This document shows, one piece after another, positions 1-6,801 of a stretch of DNA of 9,421 bases (its first letter is position 1; every line of letters begins with the position of its first letter). The position numbers and the translations under genes are program-made. Under the pieces are notes generated by a model. It worked only from the letters and a program-made list of their open reading frames with translations. It had not been told where the DNA came from and searched no databases. This DNA comes from Burkholderiaceae bacterium (GTDB lineage: Bacteria; Pseudomonadota; Gammaproteobacteria; Burkholderiales; Burkholderiaceae_F), in the NCBI GenBank assembly GCA_013813185.1, contig JACCSD010000100.1, positions 1 through 9,421 on the forward strand, written 5' to 3'.

Positions 1-1865
1 ACCGTGCGGCCGAGCGTGGCTGAAGCCGCCATCGTGAAACGCAGCGCGTCGGCGCCGTACGGGGCGATGCCGTTCGGAAAGTGCTTGCGTATCTTGGCAG
101 CGACTTTCGGCGCATCTTCCGGCCGGCGCAGGCCGCTGGTGTTCTTCACCACCAAGGATTCGAGATCGATGCCGTCGATGATGTCGAGCGGATCGAGCGT
201 GTTGCCTTCGCTCTTCGACATCTTGGCGCCTTCGGCATCGCGGATCATGCCGTGGATATAGACGTCGCGAAATGGCACGCGACCGGTGAAGTGCGTCGTC
301 ATCATCACCATGCGTGCGACCCAGAAAAAGATGATGTCGTAGCCGGTGACGAGCACGGTTGACGGCAAATACAAGTCGTAAGCGACTTTGTCCTTCACGT
401 TGGGCCAGCCGAGCGTAGAAAACGGCAACATCGCCGATGACACCCACGTATCGAGCACGTCCGGGTCGCGAGTGAGTCGAGCGTTGGAGCCCGCCTTGCT
501 GCGCGCTTCTTCTTCGCTTCGTGCAACGAACACGTTGCCTTTTTCGTCGTACCACGCCGGAATCTGGTGGCCCCACCACAGCTGGCGCGAAATGCACCAG
601 TCCTGAATGTTCTCCAGCCACTGGGTGTAGATCGTTTTCCACTGCTCGGGAAAGATATTGACCTCGCCGCGCGCGACTACGTCAAGCGCGACTTGCGCGA
701 TCGATTGCCCGGGATGCAGCGTTCCCTCCGGAGCGGGCTTGCTCATCGCCATGTACCACTGCTCCGACAGCATCGGCTCGATCACTTCGCCGGTGCGCTC
801 GCCGCGCGGTACCGTCATCTTGTGCGGCTTCTCGGAAACCACCAGGCCGGCGGCGCGCAGATCGGCCAGCACCGCCTTGCGCGCGGCGTAGCGCTCCATG
901 CCGCGATACTTTTCAGGCGCGTTGTCGTTGATCGTCGCCGTCAACGTGAAGATCGAAATCGGTTCAAGCCCATGGCGCTGACCGAGGGCGAAATCGTTGA
1001 AGTCGTGCGCTGGCGTGATCTTCACGGCGCCGGTGCCGAATTCCTTGTCGACATAGTCGTCGGCGATCACCGGGATCGTGCGATTCGTCAGCGGTAGCGC
1101 CAGTGACTTGCCGACGAGATGACGATAGCGTTCGTCGCCCGGATGCACCGCCACTGCGACGTCGCCCAGCATCGTCTCCGGCCGCGTCGTGGCCACCGTG
1201 ATCGACTCGTTACCTTCAGTGCTTGGATAGCGGATCTCCCAGATGCGGCCGTCTTCCTCTTCGGTTTCGACTTCGAGATCCGCCACTGCCGTCTGCAGTT
1301 TCGGATCCCAGTTGACGAGGCGCTTGCCGCGGTAGATCAGCCCCTGCTCATACAACCGCACGAATGTTTCGACGACGACCTGCGAGAGGTCGTCGTCCAT
1401 CGTGAAATACTCGCGGCTCCAATCGACCGACGCGCCGAGCCGGCGCATCTGCTGCAGGATGGCGGCGCCCGACACGTGCTGCCACTTCCAAACTTCCTCG
1501 ACGAACTTTTCCCGGCCGATCGTGCGCCGATCGATTCCCTTCGCTGCGAGTTGGCGTTCGACGACGATCTGCGTCGCGATGCCGGCGTGGTCGGTGCCGG
1601 GCAGCCACAGTGTGTTGAACCCCAGCATGCGGTGATACCGCGTCAGCGCGTCCATGATGGTCTGGTTGAACGCGTGGCCCATGTGCAGGATGCCGGTCCG
1701 GTTCGGCGGCGGCAGCTGAATGGAGAACGAACGCTTCTCCGGATCGGTACCGGCGGCGAAGTAGCCGCGCGTTTCCCAGATTGGCGCCCAGCGGGCTTCG
1801 ATCGCCGCAGGGTCAAAACTCTTTGCCAGCTCGGCGGGCGGGTCAGCGGATTGAGGAGTCGTCAC
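1..1865 (-). CDS. valS: Valyl-tRNA synthetase, N-terminal 621 residues (runs off the left edge)
   Basis: This cytoplasmic class I aminoacyl-tRNA synthetase charges tRNA-Val with valine. The product aligns with E. coli ValRS from its start through the second signature. The HIGH-type motif HMGH lies at residues 61-64 and KMSKS at 548-552 (positions 210-224). The CP1 editing domain, which hydrolyses Thr-tRNA-Val, is marked by TTRPET at 226-231 and HDFND at 287-291. The segment DWCISRQLWWGH, typical of ValRS, is also present. About one third of the usual length (roughly 950 residues in E. coli) is missing, namely the anticodon-binding and C-terminal coiled-coil domains, only because the window ends. 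The start is a GTG at 1863-1865: an in-frame TAA lies about 36 bases upstream, no ATG lies between, and the Phe-Asp-Pro N-terminus fits the family. No good Shine-Dalgarno sequence precedes it. It is transcribed away from the S9 peptidase gene. The reading frame looks intact throughout. Confidence 0.97.
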   Translation of the reverse strand, partial: MTTPQSADPPAELAKSFDPAAIEARWAPIWETRGYFAAGTDPEKRSFSIQLPPPNRTGILHMGHAFNQTIMDALTRYHRMLGFNTLWLPGTDHAGIATQIVVERQLAAKGIDRRTIGREKFVEEVWKWQHVSGAAILQQMRRLGASVDWSREYFTMDDDLSQVVVETFVRLYEQGLIYRGKRLVNWDPKLQTAVADLEVETEEEDGRIWEIRYPSTEGNESITVATTRPETMLGDVAVAVHPGDERYRHLVGKSLALPLTNRTIPVIADDYVDKEFGTGAVKITPAHDFNDFALGQRHGLEPISIFTLTATINDNAPEKYRGMERYAARKAVLADLRAAGLVVSEKPHKMTVPRGERTGEVIEPMLSEQWYMAMSKPAPEGTLHPGQSIAQVALDVVARGEVNIFPEQWKTIYTQWLENIQDWCISRQLWWGHQIPAWYDEKGNVFVARSEEEARSKAGSNARLTRDPDVLDTWVSSAMLPFSTLGWPNVKDKVAYDLYLPSTVLVTGYDIIFFWVARMVMMTTHFTGRVPFRDVYIHGMIRDAEGAKMSKSEGNTLDPLDIIDGIDLESLVVKNTSGLRRPEDAPKVAAKIRKHFPNGIAPYGADALRFTMAASATLGRT

Positions 1866-1953
1866 TCGTTTTGATGAATGGTCTGGGAAGTTTGAAGTTT
1901 AGGCGATCGAACGTACGCTTCGGTTCTCTGCACTTCGATTCCGCTGACCTCCG
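1866..1953. promoter_or_regulatory. Divergent intergenic region between valS and the S9 peptidase gene
   Basis: This 88-bp gap separates two divergently transcribed genes, so it should hold the promoter and leader of both, unless valS is also reached from elsewhere. I see no convincing sigma-70 hexamer pair and no Shine-Dalgarno sequence in front of either start. A short direct repeat, GAAGTTT twice in tandem around 1888-1901, is the only local structure. It is too short for a T-box leader, and none would be expected in a proteobacterium. The assignment rests on gene orientation alone. Confidence 0.4.
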
Positions 1954-4140
1954 ATGAGAACGTACAAGTTTCTGGTCCGCGCCTGTATCGCGGCAACACT
2001 CGTTTCCACCGCGAGCGCTGCTGAGATCGCCGGCGTGAAGATCCCGCCGCCGTTTGCAGAGGGCACAACGACCGACACCTACTGGAACGTCAACGTGCCC
2101 GATCCGTATCGGGCGCTTGAAAATGTCACTGATCCGAAAGTACAGCAGTGGATGCGATCGCACGCCGATGCGACGAGCGCGGTACTGGCGAAAATTCCGG
2201 CGCGCAATGCGTTGCTGGCGCGCATCGGGGAGTTGGAGGCCGCGGCGCCCGGTGCCGTGAGCAGCGTCGAGCGTACGCGTTCGGGGCGCATTTTCTTTTT
2301 GCGCCGCGAGTCGTCGGAGAATCAGTTCAAACTCGTGTGGCGCGACGGTGCAAGCGGTGCCGATACCGTGATCGTCGACCCGGAGGCGATCTCCAAAGCG
2401 GCCGGCAAGCCGCACGCGGTGCTCGACTACCGCGCATCGTCCGACGGCCGTTACCTCGCATACACGCTGCAGGTCGGCGGCAGCGAGATCGGGCTATTGC
2501 ACGTAGTCGACGTCGCGTCGGGCAAGCCGGTCATCGAACCGATCGATCACATTCGTTTTTCTTCCGTCGCCTGGCTCGACGACAACAGCGGCTTTTTTTA
2601 TTCGAGGCTGCGCGAAGGCTTCGACAAACTGCCACCGACCGAGCGCTTCGGTGATCGCACGCGGCATTTTCGATCGATCAAGGGTGCCGAGCACCGGCCG
2701 GTATTCAGCCCGACGATGAACGCGGATCTGAAGTTGCCGATCTACGCCAACGGCTACGTGTTTCAGATTCCCGGCACGCAGACGGCGGCGTGCATCGTCA
2801 CGCTTGGAGTCGAGCGGCATCAACTTGCGTACATCGCGCCGCTGGCCGACGTGGTCTCCGGCAAGGCGAGCTGGCGGCAGCTGGTAGATGCGAAGGACAA
2901 GGTGGCCGGCATCTCGCTAACGTCGGATGCGATGTACTTCCGCTCCTCGAATGAAGCTCCGCGCTACAAGGTGATGCGGGTGTCGCTCGCGAACCCCGAT
3001 CTCGCGAAGGCTGAGACCATCATTGCGCCGGGTCGTGATGTCGTCGTGTCCCTGGCCGCAGCGCAGGATGCGCTTTACGTGACGCAGCGGCGCGGTGTGA
3101 CAACCACATTGCTGCGCGTTCCGCACCGGACCGGCGCGCAGATCGAGCAAGTGGCACTTCCGGTCAGCGGATCAGTGTCCCTGGTTGATGCCGATGTCAG
3201 GCTCCCCGGCGCGGTGGTGTCGCTTGCCGGCTGGACCCGTACGGCCAAGCCGTACTACTACAACCCGGTCGACAAGAAACTCGCTCCGCTGGAGTTCGTG
3301 CGGCCCGGAGCGTTCGACGCTCCGCAGGACATCGAAGCGCGCGAAGTGGTTGTCAAGAGCCACGATGGCGTCGAGATCCCAGTGTCGGTGCTGGCGCGCA
3401 AGGACATCAAGCTCGATGGCCGCAATCCGACGATCGTGTACGGCTACGGCTCCTACGGCACTACCGATAATCCGTTCTTCAGCCCGCGCGTGTACGCGTG
3501 GCTCGAACGTGGAGGTGTTTACGCCATAGCGCACGTGCGCGGCGGCGGCGCACTTGGCGAGGAGTGGCACTACGCAGGGCGCAAGGTCACCAAGCCGAAT
3601 ACATGGAAGGATGGCATCGCGGTCGCCGAATATTTGATCGCCAATCGCTACACGCCCCGCGAGCGGATCGGCATCTACGGTGGCAGCGCCGGCGGCATTT
3701 TCGTTGGACGTGCGATCACCGAGCGTCCCGATCTGTTCGCGGCCGCGGTGCCGGTTGTCGGCGTGATGGATATGGTCCGAGCGGAAGCGAGCGCCAATGG
3801 CGTGGCCAACATTCCGGAGTTCGGCACAGTCAAGACCGACGAAGAGTTCCGCGCACTACTGCAGATGAGCAGCTATCACCACATCAAGGATGGCGCGAAG
3901 TATCCAGCGGTGATGTTGGTGCACGGTGTGAACGACACGCGTGTTGATATCTGGCAGTCAGCCAAGTTCGCGTCGCGCTTGGCGGCAGCGCAGGGCGCAG
4001 ACAAACCCGTGCTGATGCGGCTCGATTACGATCTCGGGCATGGAGGGGGCGGCACGCGCAATCAGCAGCAGGCGCAAACCGCCGACATCTGGTCGTTCTT
4101 TCTCTGGCAATTCGGGGTGCCGGAGTTTCAGCCGAAATAG
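1954..4140 (+). CDS. Secreted S9-family serine peptidase (prolyl oligopeptidase type)
   Basis: The 728-residue product has the prolyl oligopeptidase layout. A signal peptide at residues 1-22 has a charged start, a hydrophobic core and an Ala-Ser-Ala cleavage site. An N-terminal segment at about 45-100 contains PYRALENV, matching the S9 N-terminal signature. A beta-propeller spans about 100-445, and an alpha/beta-hydrolase domain about 455-728. The triad is Ser578 (GGSAGG), Asp661 (GVNDTR) and His696 (LGHGGG). Tyr498 in YGYGS is the likely oxyanion tyrosine. Such enzymes cleave short peptides, usually after proline, here probably in the periplasm. The length is typical of the family. Arg663 matches Arg643 of the porcine enzyme, but porcine Trp595, which stacks on proline, aligns without gaps to Asn619, so strict prolyl specificity is doubtful. 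The ATG start is firm because an in-frame TGA lies two codons upstream. The gene faces away from valS and converges on the proline-rich gene. Confidence 0.93.
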   Translation: MRTYKFLVRACIAATLVSTASAAEIAGVKIPPPFAEGTTTDTYWNVNVPDPYRALENVTDPKVQQWMRSHADATSAVLAKIPARNALLARIGELEAAAPGAVSSVERTRSGRIFFLRRESSENQFKLVWRDGASGADTVIVDPEAISKAAGKPHAVLDYRASSDGRYLAYTLQVGGSEIGLLHVVDVASGKPVIEPIDHIRFSSVAWLDDNSGFFYSRLREGFDKLPPTERFGDRTRHFRSIKGAEHRPVFSPTMNADLKLPIYANGYVFQIPGTQTAACIVTLGVERHQLAYIAPLADVVSGKASWRQLVDAKDKVAGISLTSDAMYFRSSNEAPRYKVMRVSLANPDLAKAETIIAPGRDVVVSLAAAQDALYVTQRRGVTTTLLRVPHRTGAQIEQVALPVSGSVSLVDADVRLPGAVVSLAGWTRTAKPYYYNPVDKKLAPLEFVRPGAFDAPQDIEAREVVVKSHDGVEIPVSVLARKDIKLDGRNPTIVYGYGSYGTTDNPFFSPRVYAWLERGGVYAIAHVRGGGALGEEWHYAGRKVTKPNTWKDGIAVAEYLIANRYTPRERIGIYGGSAGGIFVGRAITERPDLFAAAVPVVGVMDMVRAEASANGVANIPEFGTVKTDEEFRALLQMSSYHHIKDGAKYPAVMLVHGVNDTRVDIWQSAKFASRLAAAQGADKPVLMRLDYDLGHGGGGTRNQQQAQTADIWSFFLWQFGVPEFQPK

Positions 4141-4153
4141 CAGCGCGCAGTTA
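4141..4153. other. 13-bp convergent gap without a visible terminator
   Basis: The stop codon of the S9 peptidase (TAG, 4138-4140) and that of the facing proline-rich gene (TAA, 4154-4156, followed by a second TAA in frame) are separated by only 13 bases. I see no GC-rich hairpin followed by a T-run on either strand within about 30 bases. Transcripts from both sides probably overlap at their 3' ends or end by another mechanism. Confidence 0.5.
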
Positions 4154-4729
4154 TTACTTTGAAGCCGATCGCTGACGCTCGAGCTCGGTGGAAATGGCGC
4201 GGGAGATCGTTTCTCGAACGGTGGAATCGAGGGCCGGGCGCAGGTCGGAGATCAATGTGGTCAGCGCGCGCACCAGCGTAGGCTGCAGCCGCTCGCGCAC
4301 CTGGCGCTCGAGCTCCGCCGAAAGTTGCGGCTGCAACTCGCGCAGCAGGCTCTCGCGCAATTGCGTTTCAACCTCTTCCCAATCAACCGCAGGCTTGACG
4401 ATCGCGGGTGCGGGTGCGGGCGCAGGCGGAAGCGCGGGCGCGAACACCGGAGGAGCCACTGACGCGACCGAGCCGAACAAGGTCGACGGCGGCGGCGCCG
4501 GACGAGGCGCAAAGGTCGCAGCTTCAGTCACGGTCGGCGGTGGTGGCGGCACAGATGTGGGCGGCGCGACCACCGGCGGTGGAGGCTGCGGCAGCGAAAT
4601 GTCCAGATCGAGCGAGGGCAAGGTCAGCCGCTCGGTTAGTACCGGAATCGTGGCGTCGTCGGGCATCACTTTTCCGCCCGGCTGCGTCAGCCGCTCGAGA
4701 TCGGTCGCTTTGCGCGAGCTAGTCGCCAT
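4154..4729 (-). CDS. Proline-rich protein of unknown function, third gene of the pepA-holC operon
   Basis: I do not recognise a function. The 191-residue product has three parts. A charged N-terminus (1-45) contains the short motif IPVLTE (28-33), which I recall from uncharacterised betaproteobacterial proteins (possibly the DUF2486 group; this link is from memory). A low-complexity linker at about 47-113 is dominated by Pro and Ala, with runs such as PPPPP and alternating Ala-Pro. A predicted helical, charged C-terminal region lies at about 116-188, rich in Glu, Arg and Leu with amphipathic spacing. There is no signal peptide and no membrane segment, so it is probably cytoplasmic. Its ATG lies 11 bp inside the end of holC, which indicates translational coupling. 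A second ATG at codon 22 is possible, but the first is favoured by the overlap. The coding case is good: uninterrupted frame, operon position, tandem TAA stops. A scaffold or partner-binding role is only a guess from the architecture. Confidence 0.8.
   Translation of the reverse strand: MATSSRKATDLERLTQPGGKVMPDDATIPVLTERLTLPSLDLDISLPQPPPPVVAPPTSVPPPPPTVTEAATFAPRPAPPPSTLFGSVASVAPPVFAPALPPAPAPAPAIVKPAVDWEEVETQLRESLLRELQPQLSAELERQVRERLQPTLVRALTTLISDLRPALDSTVRETISRAISTELERQRSASK
4404..4427. repeat. Imperfect hexamer repeat coding for Ala-Pro dipeptides
   Basis: Four tandem six-base units (GCGGGT twice, then GCGGGC and GCAGGC on the plus strand) lie within the proline-rich gene. On the coding strand they give the alternating Ala-Pro stretch near residues 101-109. 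The units keep the frame, so gain or loss of a unit would only change linker length. Confidence 0.6.
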
Positions 4730-5156
4730 TTTTCACTTCGATTGCGGTCGGCTGGAATCCGTGCTCACGATAGCTCTTGAAGCGCGCGCGCGCACGCCGG
4801 CGGTCTTCGTCATCGCACGACACGACTTCGAACACTCGTTCGAAGCGTGCAAAGAAATTTTCGCAATCGGGCGGGATTTCGTCATCGAGCGTCAGCAGAA
4901 CGTCGCTGTCGGGTGCTGAGCCGGTGTCGCGCGCCAGGATGACCGGAGTAACCGACGCCCACGGTGAACCCGCGCAAACGTGCGGCACAAAGTCCAGGGC
5001 GGAGAACGTCCACAGTGCGGCGTCGAACTGAGCCAGCCGATCTGCCTGCGTGCTGTAAACAACGGCTCGCTTCTGCGCAGCGCGCGCCTTGCGGATCACC
5101 CGGCATGCATAGTGCAGGCGGTGGTTCACACCCGTATGAAAGTCAATGCGTGTCAC
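4719..5156 (-). CDS. holC: DNA polymerase III chi subunit
   Basis: HolC (chi) is the clamp-loader accessory subunit that binds the C-terminal tail of SSB and links it, through psi, to the Pol III holoenzyme. The product has 145 residues (E. coli chi has 147). It shares the family landmarks: TRIDFHTG at the start, the ALW segment at about 47-49, FVPH at 56-59, and the C-terminal RFKSYREHGF, which parallels RYKAYRVAGF in E. coli. I chose the GTG at 5154-5156. It begins right at the family N-terminus and leaves an 8-bp gap after the pepA stop, as expected in an operon. An open frame extends upstream to 5411, but that part reads through pepA and has no chi similarity. No clear Shine-Dalgarno sequence precedes the GTG, so translation may depend on coupling to pepA. 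The gene ends inside the next one (11-bp overlap). No psi (holD) gene is present in the window. Confidence 0.93.
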   Translation of the reverse strand: MTRIDFHTGVNHRLHYACRVIRKARAAQKRAVVYSTQADRLAQFDAALWTFSALDFVPHVCAGSPWASVTPVILARDTGSAPDSDVLLTLDDEIPPDCENFFARFERVFEVVSCDDEDRRRARARFKSYREHGFQPTAIEVKNGD

Positions 5157-5164
5157 GCCGAAAT

Positions 5165-6640
5165 CTATTTCGCACGAGCAATCAGAAACTGCGCCAGCAG
5201 CGGCACCGGCCGGCCGGTCGCACCTTTTGCAGCGCCGCCTTTCCACGCCGTGCCGGCGATATCCAGATGGGCCCACGGGTACGCCTTCGTGAAGCGCGCC
5301 AGGAAACAGGCGGCGATGACCGCGCCCGCACCCGGCGTTCCGATGTTGGCCATGTCGGCAAAGTTGGATTTCAGCTGCTCCTGGTAGTCCTCGTCGATCG
5401 GCATACGCCATGCCGGATCGCCCGCTTCACGGCTGGCCGCGATCAACTGATCGGCGAGTTGATCGTTGTTCGAGAACAAGCCCGAGTTGACTCCACCGAG
5501 CGCGACCACGCAAGCACCGGTCAGCGTGGCGACGTTGATCACCGCCGCCGGCTTGAAGCGCTCGCTGTAGGTGAGGGCGTCACACAGGATCAAACGGCCT
5601 TCGGCGTCGGTGTTCAGAATCTCGATCGTCTGCCCGGACATCGAAGTGACGATGTCGCCCGGCTTCACCGCCGCGCCAGAGGGCATGTTCTCGCAGGCCG
5701 CGACGACGCCGACGACGTTAACTTTCAGCTTCAACTCGGCCAGCGCGCGCATCGTGCCGATGACACTGGCGGCGCCGCACATGTCGAACTTCATTTCGTC
5801 CATCGCGGCACCGGGCTTGATGGAGATGCCGCCCGAATCGAACGTGATGCCCTTGCCGACCAGCACCACCGGCGCGCCCTTGGCGGAGCCTTTGTACTTC
5901 AGCACGATCAACCGTGGCGGCTGCGCCGATCCCTTGGCCACCGATAAAAACGAACCCATTTTCAGCGCTTCGAGCTGCTTCGTCTCTAGCACTTCGATCT
6001 CGAGCTTCCAAAGCTTTGCCAACTTGCGGGCTTCGTCGGCGAGAAAACTCGGCGTGCAGATGTTGGGCGGCAGGTTTCCGAGCCGCTTCGTCAATTCCAT
6101 GCCGTTCGAAATCGCGCCGCCGTACCGCAGCCCTCGCTCGGCCGCCGCATTGCGCGCCTTCAACAGCAAGCCGACGGTGTGGGCGCCAGTGGTTTCGGGG
6201 TCGCGCTTGCTCTTCAGTTCGTCGGTGCGAAACGAAGTTTCGCGCGCGGCGATGGCAACGCTGCACGCTTGCCATTCGCTGTCGCGTCCCTTGACTTGCC
6301 AATCGAGCGCAGCCACCGTCACGTTCTTCGCAGCGCCGTTGAACGCCCTGATGCTGTTACGAACCGCATCGGTAAAGTGGCGTTCGTTGAAGTCGTGCTT
6401 GTCGCCAAGCCCCGCCAGCAGGACGCGCGGGGACTTGACTCCAGCGAGCCCGAGCAGCGGCAGCAGCGTGCCGCGTTTGCCGGTCATGTCGCCGCTTTTT
6501 ACGGCGCCCTTGATCACGCCCCCGCTGGCGCTGTCGAGCGTCTTCGCAGAAGGTGTCAGCTCGCCATCTGCGTGAACGCCGACGACGATGGCGTCCGTCT
6601 TGATCGCGTCGGGCCGGCCGACTGCTGTGATAAATTCCAT
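5165..6640 (-). CDS. pepA: Cytosol (leucyl) aminopeptidase, M17 family
   Basis: PepA removes N-terminal residues, preferably leucine, from peptides in the cytoplasm, using two divalent metal ions. The E. coli enzyme also binds DNA in Xer recombination and carAB control; whether this one does is unknown. The 491-residue product aligns with E. coli PepA (503) along its length. All active-site residues are present: metal ligands Lys263, Asp268, Asp286, Asp345 and Glu347, and catalytic Lys275 and Arg349. The signature NTDAEGRL lies at 343-350. The N-terminal domain (about 1-170) is the more divergent, and the catalytic domain covers about 170-491. The start at 6638-6640 is chosen because it opens with MEF as in E. 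coli and has a strong Shine-Dalgarno sequence eight bases upstream. The frame stays open to 6802, but that extension overlaps the lptF start and lacks similarity. First gene of the pepA-holC operon and divergent from lptFG. Confidence 0.97.
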   Translation of the reverse strand: MEFITAVGRPDAIKTDAIVVGVHADGELTPSAKTLDSASGGVIKGAVKSGDMTGKRGTLLPLLGLAGVKSPRVLLAGLGDKHDFNERHFTDAVRNSIRAFNGAAKNVTVAALDWQVKGRDSEWQACSVAIAARETSFRTDELKSKRDPETTGAHTVGLLLKARNAAAERGLRYGGAISNGMELTKRLGNLPPNICTPSFLADEARKLAKLWKLEIEVLETKQLEALKMGSFLSVAKGSAQPPRLIVLKYKGSAKGAPVVLVGKGITFDSGGISIKPGAAMDEMKFDMCGAASVIGTMRALAELKLKVNVVGVVAACENMPSGAAVKPGDIVTSMSGQTIEILNTDAEGRLILCDALTYSERFKPAAVINVATLTGACVVALGGVNSGLFSNNDQLADQLIAASREAGDPAWRMPIDEDYQEQLKSNFADMANIGTPGAGAVIAACFLARFTKAYPWAHLDIAGTAWKGGAAKGATGRPVPLLAQFLIARAK

Positions 6641-6801
6641 CGGGCTTTCTCCTCGCCTTCTCTTATTCTCGTTAACAACCGCCCAGCTGATTTGCCTATC
6701 AGGCGTTTCGCGAGCATATGCAGCGTAATGTCGCTCGCGGCGGGCGAGGCAGTATATAGCGCCAAACCGAGCGCACCGATTGGCGACGTGCTCACGGCAC
6801 A
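6641..6801. promoter_or_regulatory. Divergent pepA / lptFG promoter region with a shared -10-like palindrome
   Basis: The 161-bp gap between two divergent operons should hold both promoters. Near 6751-6758 the sequence AGTATATA offers TATACT as a -10 on the minus strand (6751-6756, about 110 bases before pepA) and TATATA as a -10 on the plus strand (6753-6758, about 43 bases before lptF). It is the most AT-rich spot in that half of the gap. Matching -35 boxes at 16-18 bp are poor on both sides, so the promoter assignment is tentative. No Shine-Dalgarno sequence is evident in front of lptF. Confidence 0.35.
6649..6654 (-). promoter_or_regulatory. Ribosome binding site of pepA
   Basis: GAGGAG on the minus strand lies eight bases before the pepA ATG at 6640. 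It is the clearest Shine-Dalgarno sequence in the window and decides the pepA start against the longer open frame that reaches 6802. Confidence 0.8.

Noticed and set aside
1119..1874. 251-codon open frame on the plus strand opposite valS
   Set aside because: It lies wholly antisense to a clear valS frame, is rich in Arg, Asp and His as expected for a GC-rich shadow frame, and resembles no known family.
4188..4919. Glycine-rich 243-codon plus-strand frame resembling a low-complexity structural protein
   Set aside because: The Gly runs are simply the complement of the Pro codons of the proline-rich gene on the minus strand.
5157..5411. Extended holC start giving a 230-residue protein
   Set aside because: The extra 85 residues read through the end of pepA in another frame and do not match chi; the GTG at 5156 matches the family start.
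4964..5947. 327-codon open frame on the plus strand opposite holC and pepA
   Set aside because: Its composition is that of an antisense frame of GC-rich genes, it spans the end of two well-supported genes, and it has no recognisable domain.
5571..6575. 334-codon open frame on the plus strand opposite pepA
   Set aside because: It is a shadow of the highly conserved pepA sequence; Ser/Ala/Pro-rich with no family resemblance.
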